Positions 8,529-15,911 of a stretch of DNA of 48,753 nucleotides are shown in pieces. The DNA lies in the NCBI GenBank assembly GCA_902806205.1, contig CADCVR010000086.1, positions 1 through 48,753 on the forward strand. The letters are read 5' to 3'. The position numbers and the translations under genes are program-made. The notes beneath the pieces were generated by a model that saw nothing but the letters and a program-made list of their open reading frames with translations, ran no database searches and was not told the origin of the DNA. The DNA comes from an uncultured Solirubrobacteraceae bacterium (lineage in GTDB: Bacteria > Actinomycetota > Thermoleophilia > Solirubrobacterales > Solirubrobacteraceae). The first letter of the stretch is position 1. Each line of letters begins with the position of its first letter.

Positions 8529-10341
8529 GCAGCACCGCGCCGTAGGCGCTCTCCGGACCGGCCTCGAGCGGGAGCACGGTCACCCGTGAACGGAACACCC
8601 GGCCCCGCCGGTTGGTCGCGTCGAGCTCGACCACCTCGCGCTCGACCGCACCGCGCAGCACCTCGCGCAGCGGCTCGGTCAGGTCGCCCACCGGGAGGCC
8701 GATGTCGAGGCCGAGCAGCGCCTGGTCCTGCACCTCGGCGAGGCGCAGGCCGAAGAGCTCCTCGGCCTGTCCGTTCCACATCTGCACGATCAGCTGACCG
8801 TCCACGACGACCACGGCGGTCTCCATCGTCGTGAGGATCGTCTCGAGGAAGCGGTTGACCTCGTCGAGCTCACGCGTGCGCTTGCGGATCTCGTCGTTGA
8901 TCGTCTCGAGCTCCTCGTTGGTCGACTGCAGTTCCTCGTTGGTCGTCTCGAGCTCCTCGTTGGTCGACTGCAGCTCCTCGTTGGTCGTCTCGAGCTCCTC
9001 GTTGGTCGACTGCAGCTCCTCGTTGGTCGTCTCGAGCTCCTCGACGATCGACTGCAGCTCCTCGTAGGCGTTCTCGAGCTCGGCGTTGGACGTCTCGAGC
9101 TCCGCGCGGAGATGCTGTTCGAGCGTCACGTCGGCGAAGGCGACCGTGGCTCCGACGGCCTTGTCCTCGTCGAGGATCGGCGTGATGTGGACGTCGAACG
9201 TCCGTCGGTCTCCGGACGGGACGGTGTGCTCGATGCCGCCGAGCACGATCGTGCGACGCTCGAGCGTCGCGAGCTCCAGGTTCGAGCGCAGGTCGACAGG
9301 ACGGTAGGAGAGCTCGATGTCGCGCAGCGGGCGACCCAGGTCGGCGTGGGCGAGTCCGAACAGCGACCGCGCCTGGCGGTTTATCGCGACGATGATACCC
9401 GTGGCGCCGACGACCACCTGCGCCGCGGGAGCCGAGTCGAAGGCGAGGTCCCGGACGACCGCGCTCACGGGCGGGTCCGGCGTCGTGGCGGGCGGCGGGG
9501 ACGACCGCTCGGGCGTCTTCGTGCGCGGGACCCGGACGAACAGGCGACGCTTGACGTCCTCGAGGGCGAACAGCTCGGAGTGCGTGATCAGCATCTCCGA
9601 CTTGCCGAGCAGCAGGGTGCCCCACTCGTTCAGAGCGAAGTTCAGGCGCCTGAGGATCCGCGCCTGCGTCTCGGCGTTGAAGTACATGAGCGTGTTGCGG
9701 CACGTCAGCAGGTCGATGCGCGAGATCGGTGCGTCCTGCACGAGGTCGTTGCGACCGAAGATCACCGCGCGGCGCAGGTCCTTGCGGAACGCGTGGCTGC
9801 GCTCGCTGCGCTCGAAGTACTTCTCGAGCAGGGCCGGGGGGATCGTCTCGACCGCCTTGTCGGAGTACACGGCGGCACGGGCCTCGTTGAGCGCCTCGTC
9901 GTCGATGTCGGTCGCGTAGATCTTCACCCGCTCGAGGTACTCGCGCTCGCCGAGCGTCTCGGCGAGCAGCATCGCGACCGTATACGCCTCCTCCCCCGAC
10001 GAGCAGCCGGCGCACCAGACGCGGATCGGGCCGTCGCCGCCGACCGCGGTCAGCAGCTTGGGAATGGTGTGCTCCGCGACGTGCTCCCAGACCAGCGCGT
10101 CACGGAAGAAGCTCGTGACGTTGATGAGGATCGTGTTGAAGAGGTGCGCGAACTCCTCGGGATGGACCTCGAGGTAGTCGCGGTAGGCGACGTAGTCCTC
10201 GATGCCGACGGCCTCGATGCGCTTCGCGATGCGGCGCTCCAGGCTCGAGCGCTTGTACCCGGTGAAGTCGAAGCCCCGGGAGAGCTTCAAGTACTCGAGC
10301 AGCAGATCGAGCGGGGACGGCGAGACGGCGGTCGGCGGCAT
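8464..10341 (-). CDS. cheR: CheR-type methyltransferase with two PAS domains and a coiled-coil hinge
   Basis: 625 aa. Residues ~10-275 are CheR: N-terminal helical domain, then the SAM-binding VWCAGCSSGEEAY (~108-120) and a ATDID motif. A PAS domain sits at ~300-400, a coiled coil at ~405-490 made of ELETTNEELQSTNE repeats, and a second PAS at ~495-620 (VVVDGQLIVQMWNGQAEELFG). CheR proteins methylate glutamates of chemoreceptors with SAM; versions with PAS and this hinge are usually part of non-chemotactic signalling. No receptor or flagellar gene is nearby. The start is the ATG at 10341, 14 nt after the cheB stop, so the two genes are probably one operon. Confidence 0.85.
   Translation of the reverse strand: MPPTAVSPSPLDLLLEYLKLSRGFDFTGYKRSSLERRIAKRIEAVGIEDYVAYRDYLEVHPEEFAHLFNTILINVTSFFRDALVWEHVAEHTIPKLLTAVGGDGPIRVWCAGCSSGEEAYTVAMLLAETLGEREYLERVKIYATDIDDEALNEARAAVYSDKAVETIPPALLEKYFERSERSHAFRKDLRRAVIFGRNDLVQDAPISRIDLLTCRNTLMYFNAETQARILRRLNFALNEWGTLLLGKSEMLITHSELFALEDVKRRLFVRVPRTKTPERSSPPPATTPDPPVSAVVRDLAFDSAPAAQVVVGATGIIVAINRQARSLFGLAHADLGRPLRDIELSYRPVDLRSNLELATLERRTIVLGGIEHTVPSGDRRTFDVHITPILDEDKAVGATVAFADVTLEQHLRAELETSNAELENAYEELQSIVEELETTNEELQSTNEELETTNEELQSTNEELETTNEELQSTNEELETINDEIRKRTRELDEVNRFLETILTTMETAVVVVDGQLIVQMWNGQAEELFGLRLAEVQDQALLGLDIGLPVGDLTEPLREVLRGAVEREVVELDATNRRGRVFRSRVTVLPLEAGPESAYGAVLLIEAAHATAEGSSRRVADASG
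8899..9062 (-). repeat. 42-bp tandem repeat coding the CheR coiled coil
   Basis: A 42-bp unit alternating CTCGAGCTCCTCGTTGGT and GACTGCAGCTCCTCGTTG (plus-strand reading) runs for about 3.5 copies. It encodes the 14-residue unit ELETTNEELQSTNE on the minus strand, in frame with cheR. Confidence 0.85.
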
Positions 10342-10355
10342 CTGGTGAGCAGACG

Positions 10356-11441
10356 TTACCGCGCTGCTGCGCCGGTCATCGGCCCTGCGCCGATCATCAC
10401 GGTGTCGTCGAAGCGCTGCATGGACTCCCGGATGACCACGGCGTGCTCCCGGGCGGCGTGCGCCTGACGCTCGAAGCCGGCGGCCGAGCGCGGCTGGCCG
10501 TTGCCCTTGGCGCGGAGGGCCATGCGCTCGAGCAGCACCGCGCGGTCGTCGAGCGCGCGGGTGGCCGTCGACAGCGCCCGCTCGAGCTCGCGCCCGTGTT
10601 CCGCGGTGAAGCTCTCGGGCGAGTAGGCGTGGCCGACGGAGCACTGCAGGCGCGTGACGCCGTTCTCGACGGCCTCGTAGATGCCGCCGCCGCAGTCCGG
10701 GCAGGTGAAGCGCGTGCCCGCGCCAGACGCGGTCTCACCCGTGAAGAGCGTGCCGTCGAGCGCGGCCGGCGGCGACGACGGCTCCTCAGCCGGGCCGCCG
10801 GCGGCCGCCCGGGCGAGCCACCGTGCGAGGTCCGCGACGGGCAGGACGCCGTCCACGGGCAGGTTGGTGATCGCGCTCTGCGGCATGCCGGAGTACAGGG
10901 CCTCCGCGGGATCCTGCACGAGGACGCGGCCCCGCTTGGCCTTGATGGCCGCGAGCCCGGCGGTGCCGTCGTCCCGCGTGCCGCTGAGCACGATCCCGAC
11001 CGTGCGGCCGTCGAAGGTCTCGGCGGCGGAGCGCATCGTGGGATCGACCGCGGGCCGGTGGCCGTTCTCCCGCGGGCCGTGGAAGAGGTGCAGTCCGTCC
11101 GGGGTGACCAGGACGTGGCAATCGGGCGGGGCGACGTAGACGTTCCCCGGGCGCAGCTCAGCGCCGTCGCCGGCGGCCACGGCCGGCAGGGCGCCGGCGC
11201 GACCGAGGATCGCCGGAAGGGCGCTTGTGCCCGTCGCGGAGACGTGCATGACTACGACGACCGGGCACTCCAAGTCGGCGGGCAGCGCCCTGGCGAAGGC
11301 CGTCAGCGCCTCGACGCCGCCGGCGGAGGCGCCGACCACGGCGACCCCGACCGGCCGGCTGTCAGAGGCCGCTTCAGAACCAGAGCGTCCCGGTGAGCCA
11401 CCGGCACTCTCCGTCCGCTTCTCTGCTTGGTCCCCGTCCAC
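10356..11441 (-). CDS. cheB: CheB-type methylesterase without receiver domain, with C-terminal zinc-type module
   Basis: 361 aa from GTG. Residues ~30-215 are the CheB catalytic domain with the triad S39 (GASAGG), H66 (VVVVMHVSATG) and D158 (SGTRDDG). There is no N-terminal receiver domain, so activity is not controlled by CheA phosphorylation in the classical way. Residues ~250-290 carry CPDCGGGIYEAV and LQCSVGHAYSPESF, a cysteine/histidine module found in such stand-alone CheB proteins, followed by a helical tail. The catalysed reaction would be hydrolysis of glutamyl methyl esters, opposing the adjacent CheR. TAGACC lies 6 nt before the GTG. Confidence 0.83.
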   Translation of the reverse strand: MDGDQAEKRTESAGGSPGRSGSEAASDSRPVGVAVVGASAGGVEALTAFARALPADLECPVVVVMHVSATGTSALPAILGRAGALPAVAAGDGAELRPGNVYVAPPDCHVLVTPDGLHLFHGPRENGHRPAVDPTMRSAAETFDGRTVGIVLSGTRDDGTAGLAAIKAKRGRVLVQDPAEALYSGMPQSAITNLPVDGVLPVADLARWLARAAAGGPAEEPSSPPAALDGTLFTGETASGAGTRFTCPDCGGGIYEAVENGVTRLQCSVGHAYSPESFTAEHGRELERALSTATRALDDRAVLLERMALRAKGNGQPRSAAGFERQAHAAREHAVVIRESMQRFDDTVMIGAGPMTGAAAR

Positions 11442-11516
11442 ACGACGGGTCTACCCGCCCCCGGGGGTTCGGAAGCGGCCCGCCGCCGCGGCGGGGCACC
11501 ACGGCGACCGGTCGGG

Positions 11517-12032
11517 CTACGCGGCGGTGCCCGGATCGCGGCGGGGGACGAGGACCAGGCGCCGGAACTCGGCGACAAGCGTGCCGTCCTGGTTGAAGAC
11601 GCGCGTGTGGACCTTCACGGTCCCGCGATCGGGCTTGGTCTGAGATTCGCGCTTCTCGAGAACCTCGGTCTCGACGAACAGCGTGTCGCCGTGAAAGACC
11701 GGCGCGGGGTGGCTGAGCGCCTCGGTGGAGAGGTTTGCGATGGCCTTGCCGCTCACGTCGGAGACGCTCATCCCCAGCGCGAGGGAGTACACGAGCGGGC
11801 CCACGACGACGTTGCGACGCTGCTGGCTGGCGGCTGCATAGACGTCGTTGAGGTGCAGCGGGTGGTGGTTCATGGTGATCAGGCAGAAGAGGTGGTCGTC
11901 GGACTCGGTCACCGTCTTGGCCGGCCAGTGCTTGTACACGGCGCCCACCTCGAACTCCTCGAGGTAGCGGCCGTAGGGATGGCTGCCGCTCGCCTCCCGC
12001 TCGCGTTGGTCCGTGGTGAATTCAGAGCTCAT
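11517..12032 (-). CDS. MaoC-like hot-dog dehydratase/hydratase
   Basis: 171 aa, single hot-dog domain. After a short tail, residues ~20-165 follow the MaoC pattern: [23 protein letters not shown], then [12 protein letters not shown] with the hydratase Asp/His site, then [15 protein letters not shown] and [16 protein letters not shown]. MaoC enzymes add or remove water on enoyl-CoA. It is divergent from the malyl-CoA lyase operon, which makes a methylmalyl-CoA/mesaconyl-CoA or related hydroxyacyl-CoA plausible as substrate (inference). The ATG at 12032 (MSSEFTTDQ) is preferred to a GTG at 12074, because the extra residues do not look like the family. Confidence 0.8.
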   Translation of the reverse strand: MSSEFTTDQREREASGSHPYGRYLEEFEVGAVYKHWPAKTVTESDDHLFCLITMNHHPLHLNDVYAAASQQRRNVVVGPLVYSLALGMSVSDVSGKAIANLSTEALSHPAPVFHGDTLFVETEVLEKRESQTKPDRGTVKVHTRVFNQDGTLVAEFRRLVLVPRRDPGTAA

Positions 12033-12202
12033 GGGGGCCAAGAATGCCGCCTGGGCGCCATCGGAGGCATGCACGTCATCCCGTCCCGCCGCGTCGTCGT
12101 CTCCGCCACGGCAGCCCCGGACCCCGGCGAGTCGCCGATCTGCCCGGTGAGCGGGCGGACGCGACCACTCGACGCATCGCGCGAGTCGCAGATTCGGCAG
12201 GG

Positions 12203-12245
12203 AGGTGGCGGCGAGCAGCCGCGGGGAGCGGAGGCCACCTAGGAT
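12203..12245 (+). promoter_or_regulatory. mcl promoter: TAGGAT hexamer with an overlapping inverted repeat
   Basis: TAGGAT at 12240-12245 ends 8 nt before the mcl ATG. An inverted repeat AGGTGGC (12203-12209) / GCCACCT (12234-12240) overlaps its first base and could be an operator. The rest of the 221-bp divergent gap shows no further clear signal. Confidence 0.4.
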
Positions 12246-12253
12246 CCGGGCCC

Positions 12254-13315
12254 ATGCGCAGCCCCAAGGACTTCTTCAAGCCGCTCTGCGTCGGAGCGCC
12301 CGACCCCGTGCGGGAGATCCCGTTCCCGCCCTCGCGGATGATCCACTTCTTCGACGGCTCCAACGAGAAGATGGTCGGCAAGCTTCCGAGCATCGCCGCC
12401 AAGGCGGACATCGTCCTCGGCAACCTCGAGGACGCGGTGGCCGTGGACCGCAAGGAGGCGGCACGTGCCGGGCTCGTGAAGGCCGGCAAGGAGCTCGATC
12501 TCGGCGCGACGCAGCTGTGGAGCCGCGTCAACGCGCTCGACTCCCCGTGGATCCTCGACGACCTGACGACGCTGGTCACCGAGATCGGGGACAAGCTCGA
12601 CGTCATCATGGTCCCGAAGGTGGAGGGGCCGTGGGACATCCACTACGTCGACCGGTTGCTGGCCCAGCTCGAGGCCAAGGCGAACGTCCAGAAGCCGATC
12701 CTCGTCCACGCGCTCCTCGAGACGGCCCAGGGCGTGGCGCACGTCGACGAGATCGCGGCGGCGTCGCCGCGCATGCAGGGAATGAGCATGGGCCCCGCGG
12801 ACCTGGCGGCCTCCCGGCGCATGAAGACCACGCGGGTCGGCGGCGGCCACCCGGGCTACGTCTCGATCAGCGACCCGACGCTCAACGAGGACGGGTCGAT
12901 CTCCGACGCGCAGCGCATCACCGCCCAGCAGGACCCGTGGCATTACTCCATCGCCCGCATGGTCGACGCGTGCACGACCAACGGCCTGCTGCCGTTCTAC
13001 GGCCCGTTCGGCGACATCAAGGACGTCGCGGCCTGCGAGGCCCAGTTCCGCGCCGCCTTCCTGCTCGGTTGCGTCGGCGCCTGGTCGCTGCACCCCGTGC
13101 AGATCGACATCGCCAAGAAGGTCTTCTCGCCCGACCCGGAAGAGGTGAAGTTCGCCAAGAAGGTCATCGACGCGATCCCCGACGGCCGCGGCGTCCACAT
13201 GATCGACGGCAAGATGCAGGACGACGCGACCTGGAAGCAGTGCCAGGTCATGGTTCAGCTGGCGACGATGCTCGCGGAGAAGGATCCGGAGCTCAAGGAG
13301 GTGTACGGGCTCTAG
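12254..13315 (+). CDS. mcl: malyl-CoA lyase of the Chloroflexus type (HpcH/HpaI, CitE superfamily)
   Basis: 353 aa. The sequence follows the L-malyl-CoA/beta-methylmalyl-CoA lyase of Chloroflexus almost throughout: [17 protein letters not shown] at the start, [89 protein letters not shown], and the end [12 protein letters not shown]. Family members split malyl-CoA into acetyl-CoA and glyoxylate, condense glyoxylate with propionyl-CoA, and split citramalyl-CoA. The family match rests on memory, not on an alignment. It heads an operon with two acid-CoA ligase subunits and a ferredoxin-like gene. The start is the ATG of MRSPKDFF, with TAGGAT 8 nt upstream. Confidence 0.87.
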   Translation: MRSPKDFFKPLCVGAPDPVREIPFPPSRMIHFFDGSNEKMVGKLPSIAAKADIVLGNLEDAVAVDRKEAARAGLVKAGKELDLGATQLWSRVNALDSPWILDDLTTLVTEIGDKLDVIMVPKVEGPWDIHYVDRLLAQLEAKANVQKPILVHALLETAQGVAHVDEIAAASPRMQGMSMGPADLAASRRMKTTRVGGGHPGYVSISDPTLNEDGSISDAQRITAQQDPWHYSIARMVDACTTNGLLPFYGPFGDIKDVAACEAQFRAAFLLGCVGAWSLHPVQIDIAKKVFSPDPEEVKFAKKVIDAIPDGRGVHMIDGKMQDDATWKQCQVMVQLATMLAEKDPELKEVYGL

Positions 13316-13337
13316 GACGCGGGCGCCCGTGGTGATC

Positions 13338-13343
13338 TAGGGT
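13338..13343 (+). promoter_or_regulatory. possible internal -10 hexamer TAGGGT before the ligase beta gene
   Basis: TAGGGT ends 9 nt before the ATG at 13353 in the 37-nt gap after mcl. No Shine-Dalgarno sequence is visible, so an extra leaderless promoter inside the operon is possible. Confidence 0.35.
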
Positions 13344-13352
13344 CCCTCGCCC

Positions 13353-14564
13353 ATGCGATTCTTCGAGTACGAGGCGCGAGAGATCGTCAAGCGCGCGGGC
13401 ATCCCGGTCACGACGTTCGGCTTTGCCACCACTCCCGAGGAGGCCCGCAGGGCGGCCGAGGAGATCGGTGGCCCGGTGGTCATCAAGTCGCAGGTCCTGA
13501 CGGGCGGGCGCATGAAGGCGGGCGGCGTCCAGTTCGCCGACACGCCCGAGGAAGCCGCCGAGAAGGCGGGGCCGGTCCTCGAGCTCGTCATCAACGGCCA
13601 GGAGCCCCGCGGCGTCCTGGTCGACACGAAGGCCGAGGTCGAGCAGGAGTACTACGCGGGCGTGGTCTGGGACGGCATCCGCAAACAGCCCGTGATCCTC
13701 TTCTCCGACATGGGCGGCATCGACATCGAGGAAGTCGCCGAGCAGCACCCCGACCACGTCGGCCGCCAGCACTTCTCGAACATCCTGCCCCTCTCGGAGT
13801 TCCAGGCCAAGCAGGTCGTCGCCGCGGTCGGCGTGACGGGCCCCGCCTTGAACAAGCTCGTGCCGATCATCAAGCGCCTGGCGCAGATGTTCGTCGACAA
13901 CGACCTGACCCTGTGCGAGATCAATCCGCTCGGGCGCATGGCCGACGGCTCCTTCGTCGCCCTCGATGCGCACATGGACATGGAGAACGAGGCCCGCGCC
14001 CGTCACAAGGCCCTGCTCGAGGAGCTCGGAGTCGGCGACGACGAGACCCGCGAAGCGCGCGAGCCCACCGCGTTCGAGCTCGCGGGCGAGGCCGTCGACA
14101 ACGCCTCGCACCGCGGGGTGGCCGGCAACGTGACGGAGTTCGACGGCAACATCGGCCTGGTCATCGGCGCGGGCGGCGGGTCGCTGACGCTCTTCGACGC
14201 GGTGCGCAAGTACGGCGGCAAGCCCGCGAACTACTGCGAGATCGGCGGTAACCCGTCCGTCGAGAAGGCCTGCGGCCTGGCCAAGCTCGTGCTGCAGAAG
14301 CCCGGGGTCGAGAAGATCGCCGTGATGATGTCGATCGTCTCCAACACGCGCGTGGACATCGTCGCGCGCGGTGTCATCAAGGCCTGCCTCGAGCTCGACA
14401 TGGACCCGGCGGAGAAGATCGCGATCTTCCGCATCCCCGGCGCGTGGGAGGACGAGGGCTTCAAGATCCTCAAGAAGTACGGGGTCGAGTACGCCGACCG
14501 CAGCGTGTCGATGCACGAGGCCGCCGAGCGGGCCGTCGAGAAGATCGGAGGGAGAGCCGCCTGA
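13353..14564 (+). CDS. acid-CoA ligase beta subunit (succinyl-CoA synthetase/malate thiokinase-like, ATP-grasp)
   Basis: 403 aa. Residues ~1-225 are an ATP-grasp fold (FFEYEAREIVKRAGIPV, GGPVVIKSQVLTGGRMKAGGVQ, LCEINPLGRMADGSFVALDAHM). Residues ~250-400 are a CoA-ligase domain with NYCEIGGNPSVEKACGLAKL and MSIVSNTRVDIVARGVIKAC. These differ from ordinary SucC, which has a GGGA motif and FGGI-RCD at the same places, so a different acid is likely. With the alpha subunit it should form an acyl-phosphate and then acyl-CoA. Next to mcl, malate (or citramalate, methylmalate) is the most attractive substrate; succinate remains possible. Confidence 0.82.
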   Translation: MRFFEYEAREIVKRAGIPVTTFGFATTPEEARRAAEEIGGPVVIKSQVLTGGRMKAGGVQFADTPEEAAEKAGPVLELVINGQEPRGVLVDTKAEVEQEYYAGVVWDGIRKQPVILFSDMGGIDIEEVAEQHPDHVGRQHFSNILPLSEFQAKQVVAAVGVTGPALNKLVPIIKRLAQMFVDNDLTLCEINPLGRMADGSFVALDAHMDMENEARARHKALLEELGVGDDETREAREPTAFELAGEAVDNASHRGVAGNVTEFDGNIGLVIGAGGGSLTLFDAVRKYGGKPANYCEIGGNPSVEKACGLAKLVLQKPGVEKIAVMMSIVSNTRVDIVARGVIKACLELDMDPAEKIAIFRIPGAWEDEGFKILKKYGVEYADRSVSMHEAAERAVEKIGGRAA

Positions 14565-15487
14565 TGTCCATCCTCGTCGACAGCGACACGACGTTCATCG
14601 TCCAGGGCATCACGGGCCGCGAGGCCGTCAACCTCACGCGCGAGTGCCTCGACTACGGCACGGGCGCGAAGGTGGTCGGCGGCGTGACGCCGGGCCGCAA
14701 GGGCCGCGAGGTGCACGGCGTCCCCGTCTTCGACACGGTCGCCCAGGCCGTCGAGCATCACGGTCGGCCCATCGACGGCTCCGTCGTCACGGTGCCGCCC
14801 GCCTTCACCAAGGACGCGGTCTTCGAGGCCATCGAGAACGCCATCAAGCTGATCGTCATCGTCACGGAGCGCATCCCGCGCCGCGACGTCGCCCAGATGG
14901 TCGAGCTCGCCGGCCTGCGCGGCGCGCGGATCATCGGCCCGAACTGCCTCGGGATCATCGTCCCCGACGTCATCAAGATGGGCGGCATCGGCGGCCCGGC
15001 CAAGGACGCGGCCAAGGCCTACTCCCCCGGACCGGTCGGCGTGATCTCCCGTTCCGGCGGCATGACGACGGAGATGTCGAGCACGCTGACCGCGACGGGC
15101 CTCGGCCAGTCGACGGCGGTCTCGATCGGGGGCGACGCGATCATCGGCCAGACCTACGCCGAGCTGATGCCCCTCTTCGAGGCCGACGAGGCCACGCAGG
15201 CCATCGTGATCTACACCGAACCCGGTGGTCGCATGGAGGCCGAGCTCGCGCGCTGGACGACCGAGAACCAGTCGCGCCTGCCGATCGTCGCCTTCATGGC
15301 CGGCAAGTTCATGGACGAGATGCCGGGCATGTCCTTCGGCCACGCGGGCACGATCGTCGAGGGCATCCAGGACACGGCCGCCGAGAAGATCGCGCGACTG
15401 GCCGAGGCCGGGATCGTCGTGGCCGAGGAGATCTCCGAGATCCCCGGCCTGGTCAAGCAGGCCGTCAGCGAGAGGACCCCAGTATGA
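14564..15487 (+). CDS. acid-CoA ligase alpha subunit (SucD-like)
   Basis: 307 aa. Residues ~5-125 are a CoA-binding Rossmann domain (TTFIVQGITGREAVN, GGVTPGRKGREVHGVPVFDTV), followed by IGPNCLGII and the ligase domain. The phosphohistidine is H260 in MSFGHAGTI. The length and order match SucD/MtkB. The ATG overlaps the beta subunit stop (TGATG) and GGAGGGA lies about 8 nt upstream, so it is translationally coupled. It ends in an ATGA overlap with the ferredoxin-like gene. The two subunits act together as the ATP-dependent CoA ligase of this operon; the acid is not known. Confidence 0.83.
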   Translation: MSILVDSDTTFIVQGITGREAVNLTRECLDYGTGAKVVGGVTPGRKGREVHGVPVFDTVAQAVEHHGRPIDGSVVTVPPAFTKDAVFEAIENAIKLIVIVTERIPRRDVAQMVELAGLRGARIIGPNCLGIIVPDVIKMGGIGGPAKDAAKAYSPGPVGVISRSGGMTTEMSSTLTATGLGQSTAVSIGGDAIIGQTYAELMPLFEADEATQAIVIYTEPGGRMEAELARWTTENQSRLPIVAFMAGKFMDEMPGMSFGHAGTIVEGIQDTAAEKIARLAEAGIVVAEEISEIPGLVKQAVSERTPV

Positions 15488-15726
15488 GGACCGACGCGAT
15501 CTTCATCGGCATCCAGGTCGACGACGCGGTCGCCGGCGACGCGGAACTGGCAAAGCGCCTCGACGAGGCCTGCCCGGTCGACATCTACGACGGCTCCGAA
15601 GGCGTCGTTCGGATCCGTCGGGAGAACGTCGACGAGTGCGTGCTCTGCCGCCTGTGCCTCGACGCCTCGCCCGCGGAGACCGTGAAGGTCATCAAGCTCT
15701 ACGACGGCGACGCGGTACTCACCTAG
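15484..15726 (+). CDS. small ferredoxin-like protein, probable single [4Fe-4S] cluster
   Basis: 80 aa. Four cysteines are arranged as C30-P31 and, later, C52-V-L-C55-R-L-C58. Three Cys in CxxCxxC plus a Cys-Pro from another loop is the ligand set of one [4Fe-4S] cluster, here in reversed order as in FixX-type ferredoxins (CP first, cysteine triplet second). The flanks are beta-strand-like (AIFIGIQVD, GVVRIRREN, TVKVIKLYDGDAVL). It is not a standard 2[4Fe-4S] ferredoxin. It is translationally coupled to the ligase alpha gene (ATGA), so it may be an accessory subunit or electron carrier for the pathway. The stop codon lies in the CTAG target site of the MITE-like element. Confidence 0.7.
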   Translation: MRTDAIFIGIQVDDAVAGDAELAKRLDEACPVDIYDGSEGVVRIRRENVDECVLCRLCLDASPAETVKVIKLYDGDAVLT

Positions 15727-15888
15727 GAGGCTGTCGATGTATCGCCGTGTGCTCGCTCAGAGCCGCGTCGCCCGTGCCGGGCGTCGCGCGATGACGCGGC
15801 AGATCCCGGTTGGATCTCCGAGTCGCCGGGTGACGGACGGTGCGCGCGAGGTGGTTTCGAGCGGGCGCGCGAATATTCCAACAGGCTC
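15727..15888. mobile_element. MITE-like element, 162 bp, with IS5-type CTAG target duplication
   Basis: The element begins GAGGCTGTCGATGTAT and its other end, read inward on the opposite strand, is GAGCCTGTTGGAATAT, imperfect terminal inverted repeats (8/10 identical over the outer ten). It is flanked on both sides by CTAG (15723-15726 and 15889-15892). A 4-bp CTAG/YTAR duplication is typical of the IS5 family. The interior has no ORF that looks real. CTAG is itself palindromic, so the flank alone is weak evidence; the combination with the terminal repeats is what supports the call. Confidence 0.5.
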
Positions 15889-15911
15889 CTAGCCCCGGCG
15901 TCCGGCACCGC

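Noticed and set aside
8899-9062. Possible CRISPR or regulatory repeat array
   Set aside because: The 42-bp units are contiguous, lack spacers and encode a heptad-type coiled coil in frame with cheR.
12254-13315. Citrate lyase beta subunit (CitE)
   Set aside because: The length, the [10 protein letters not shown] start and the [12 protein letters not shown] end match malyl-CoA lyase, and no citD/citF is present.
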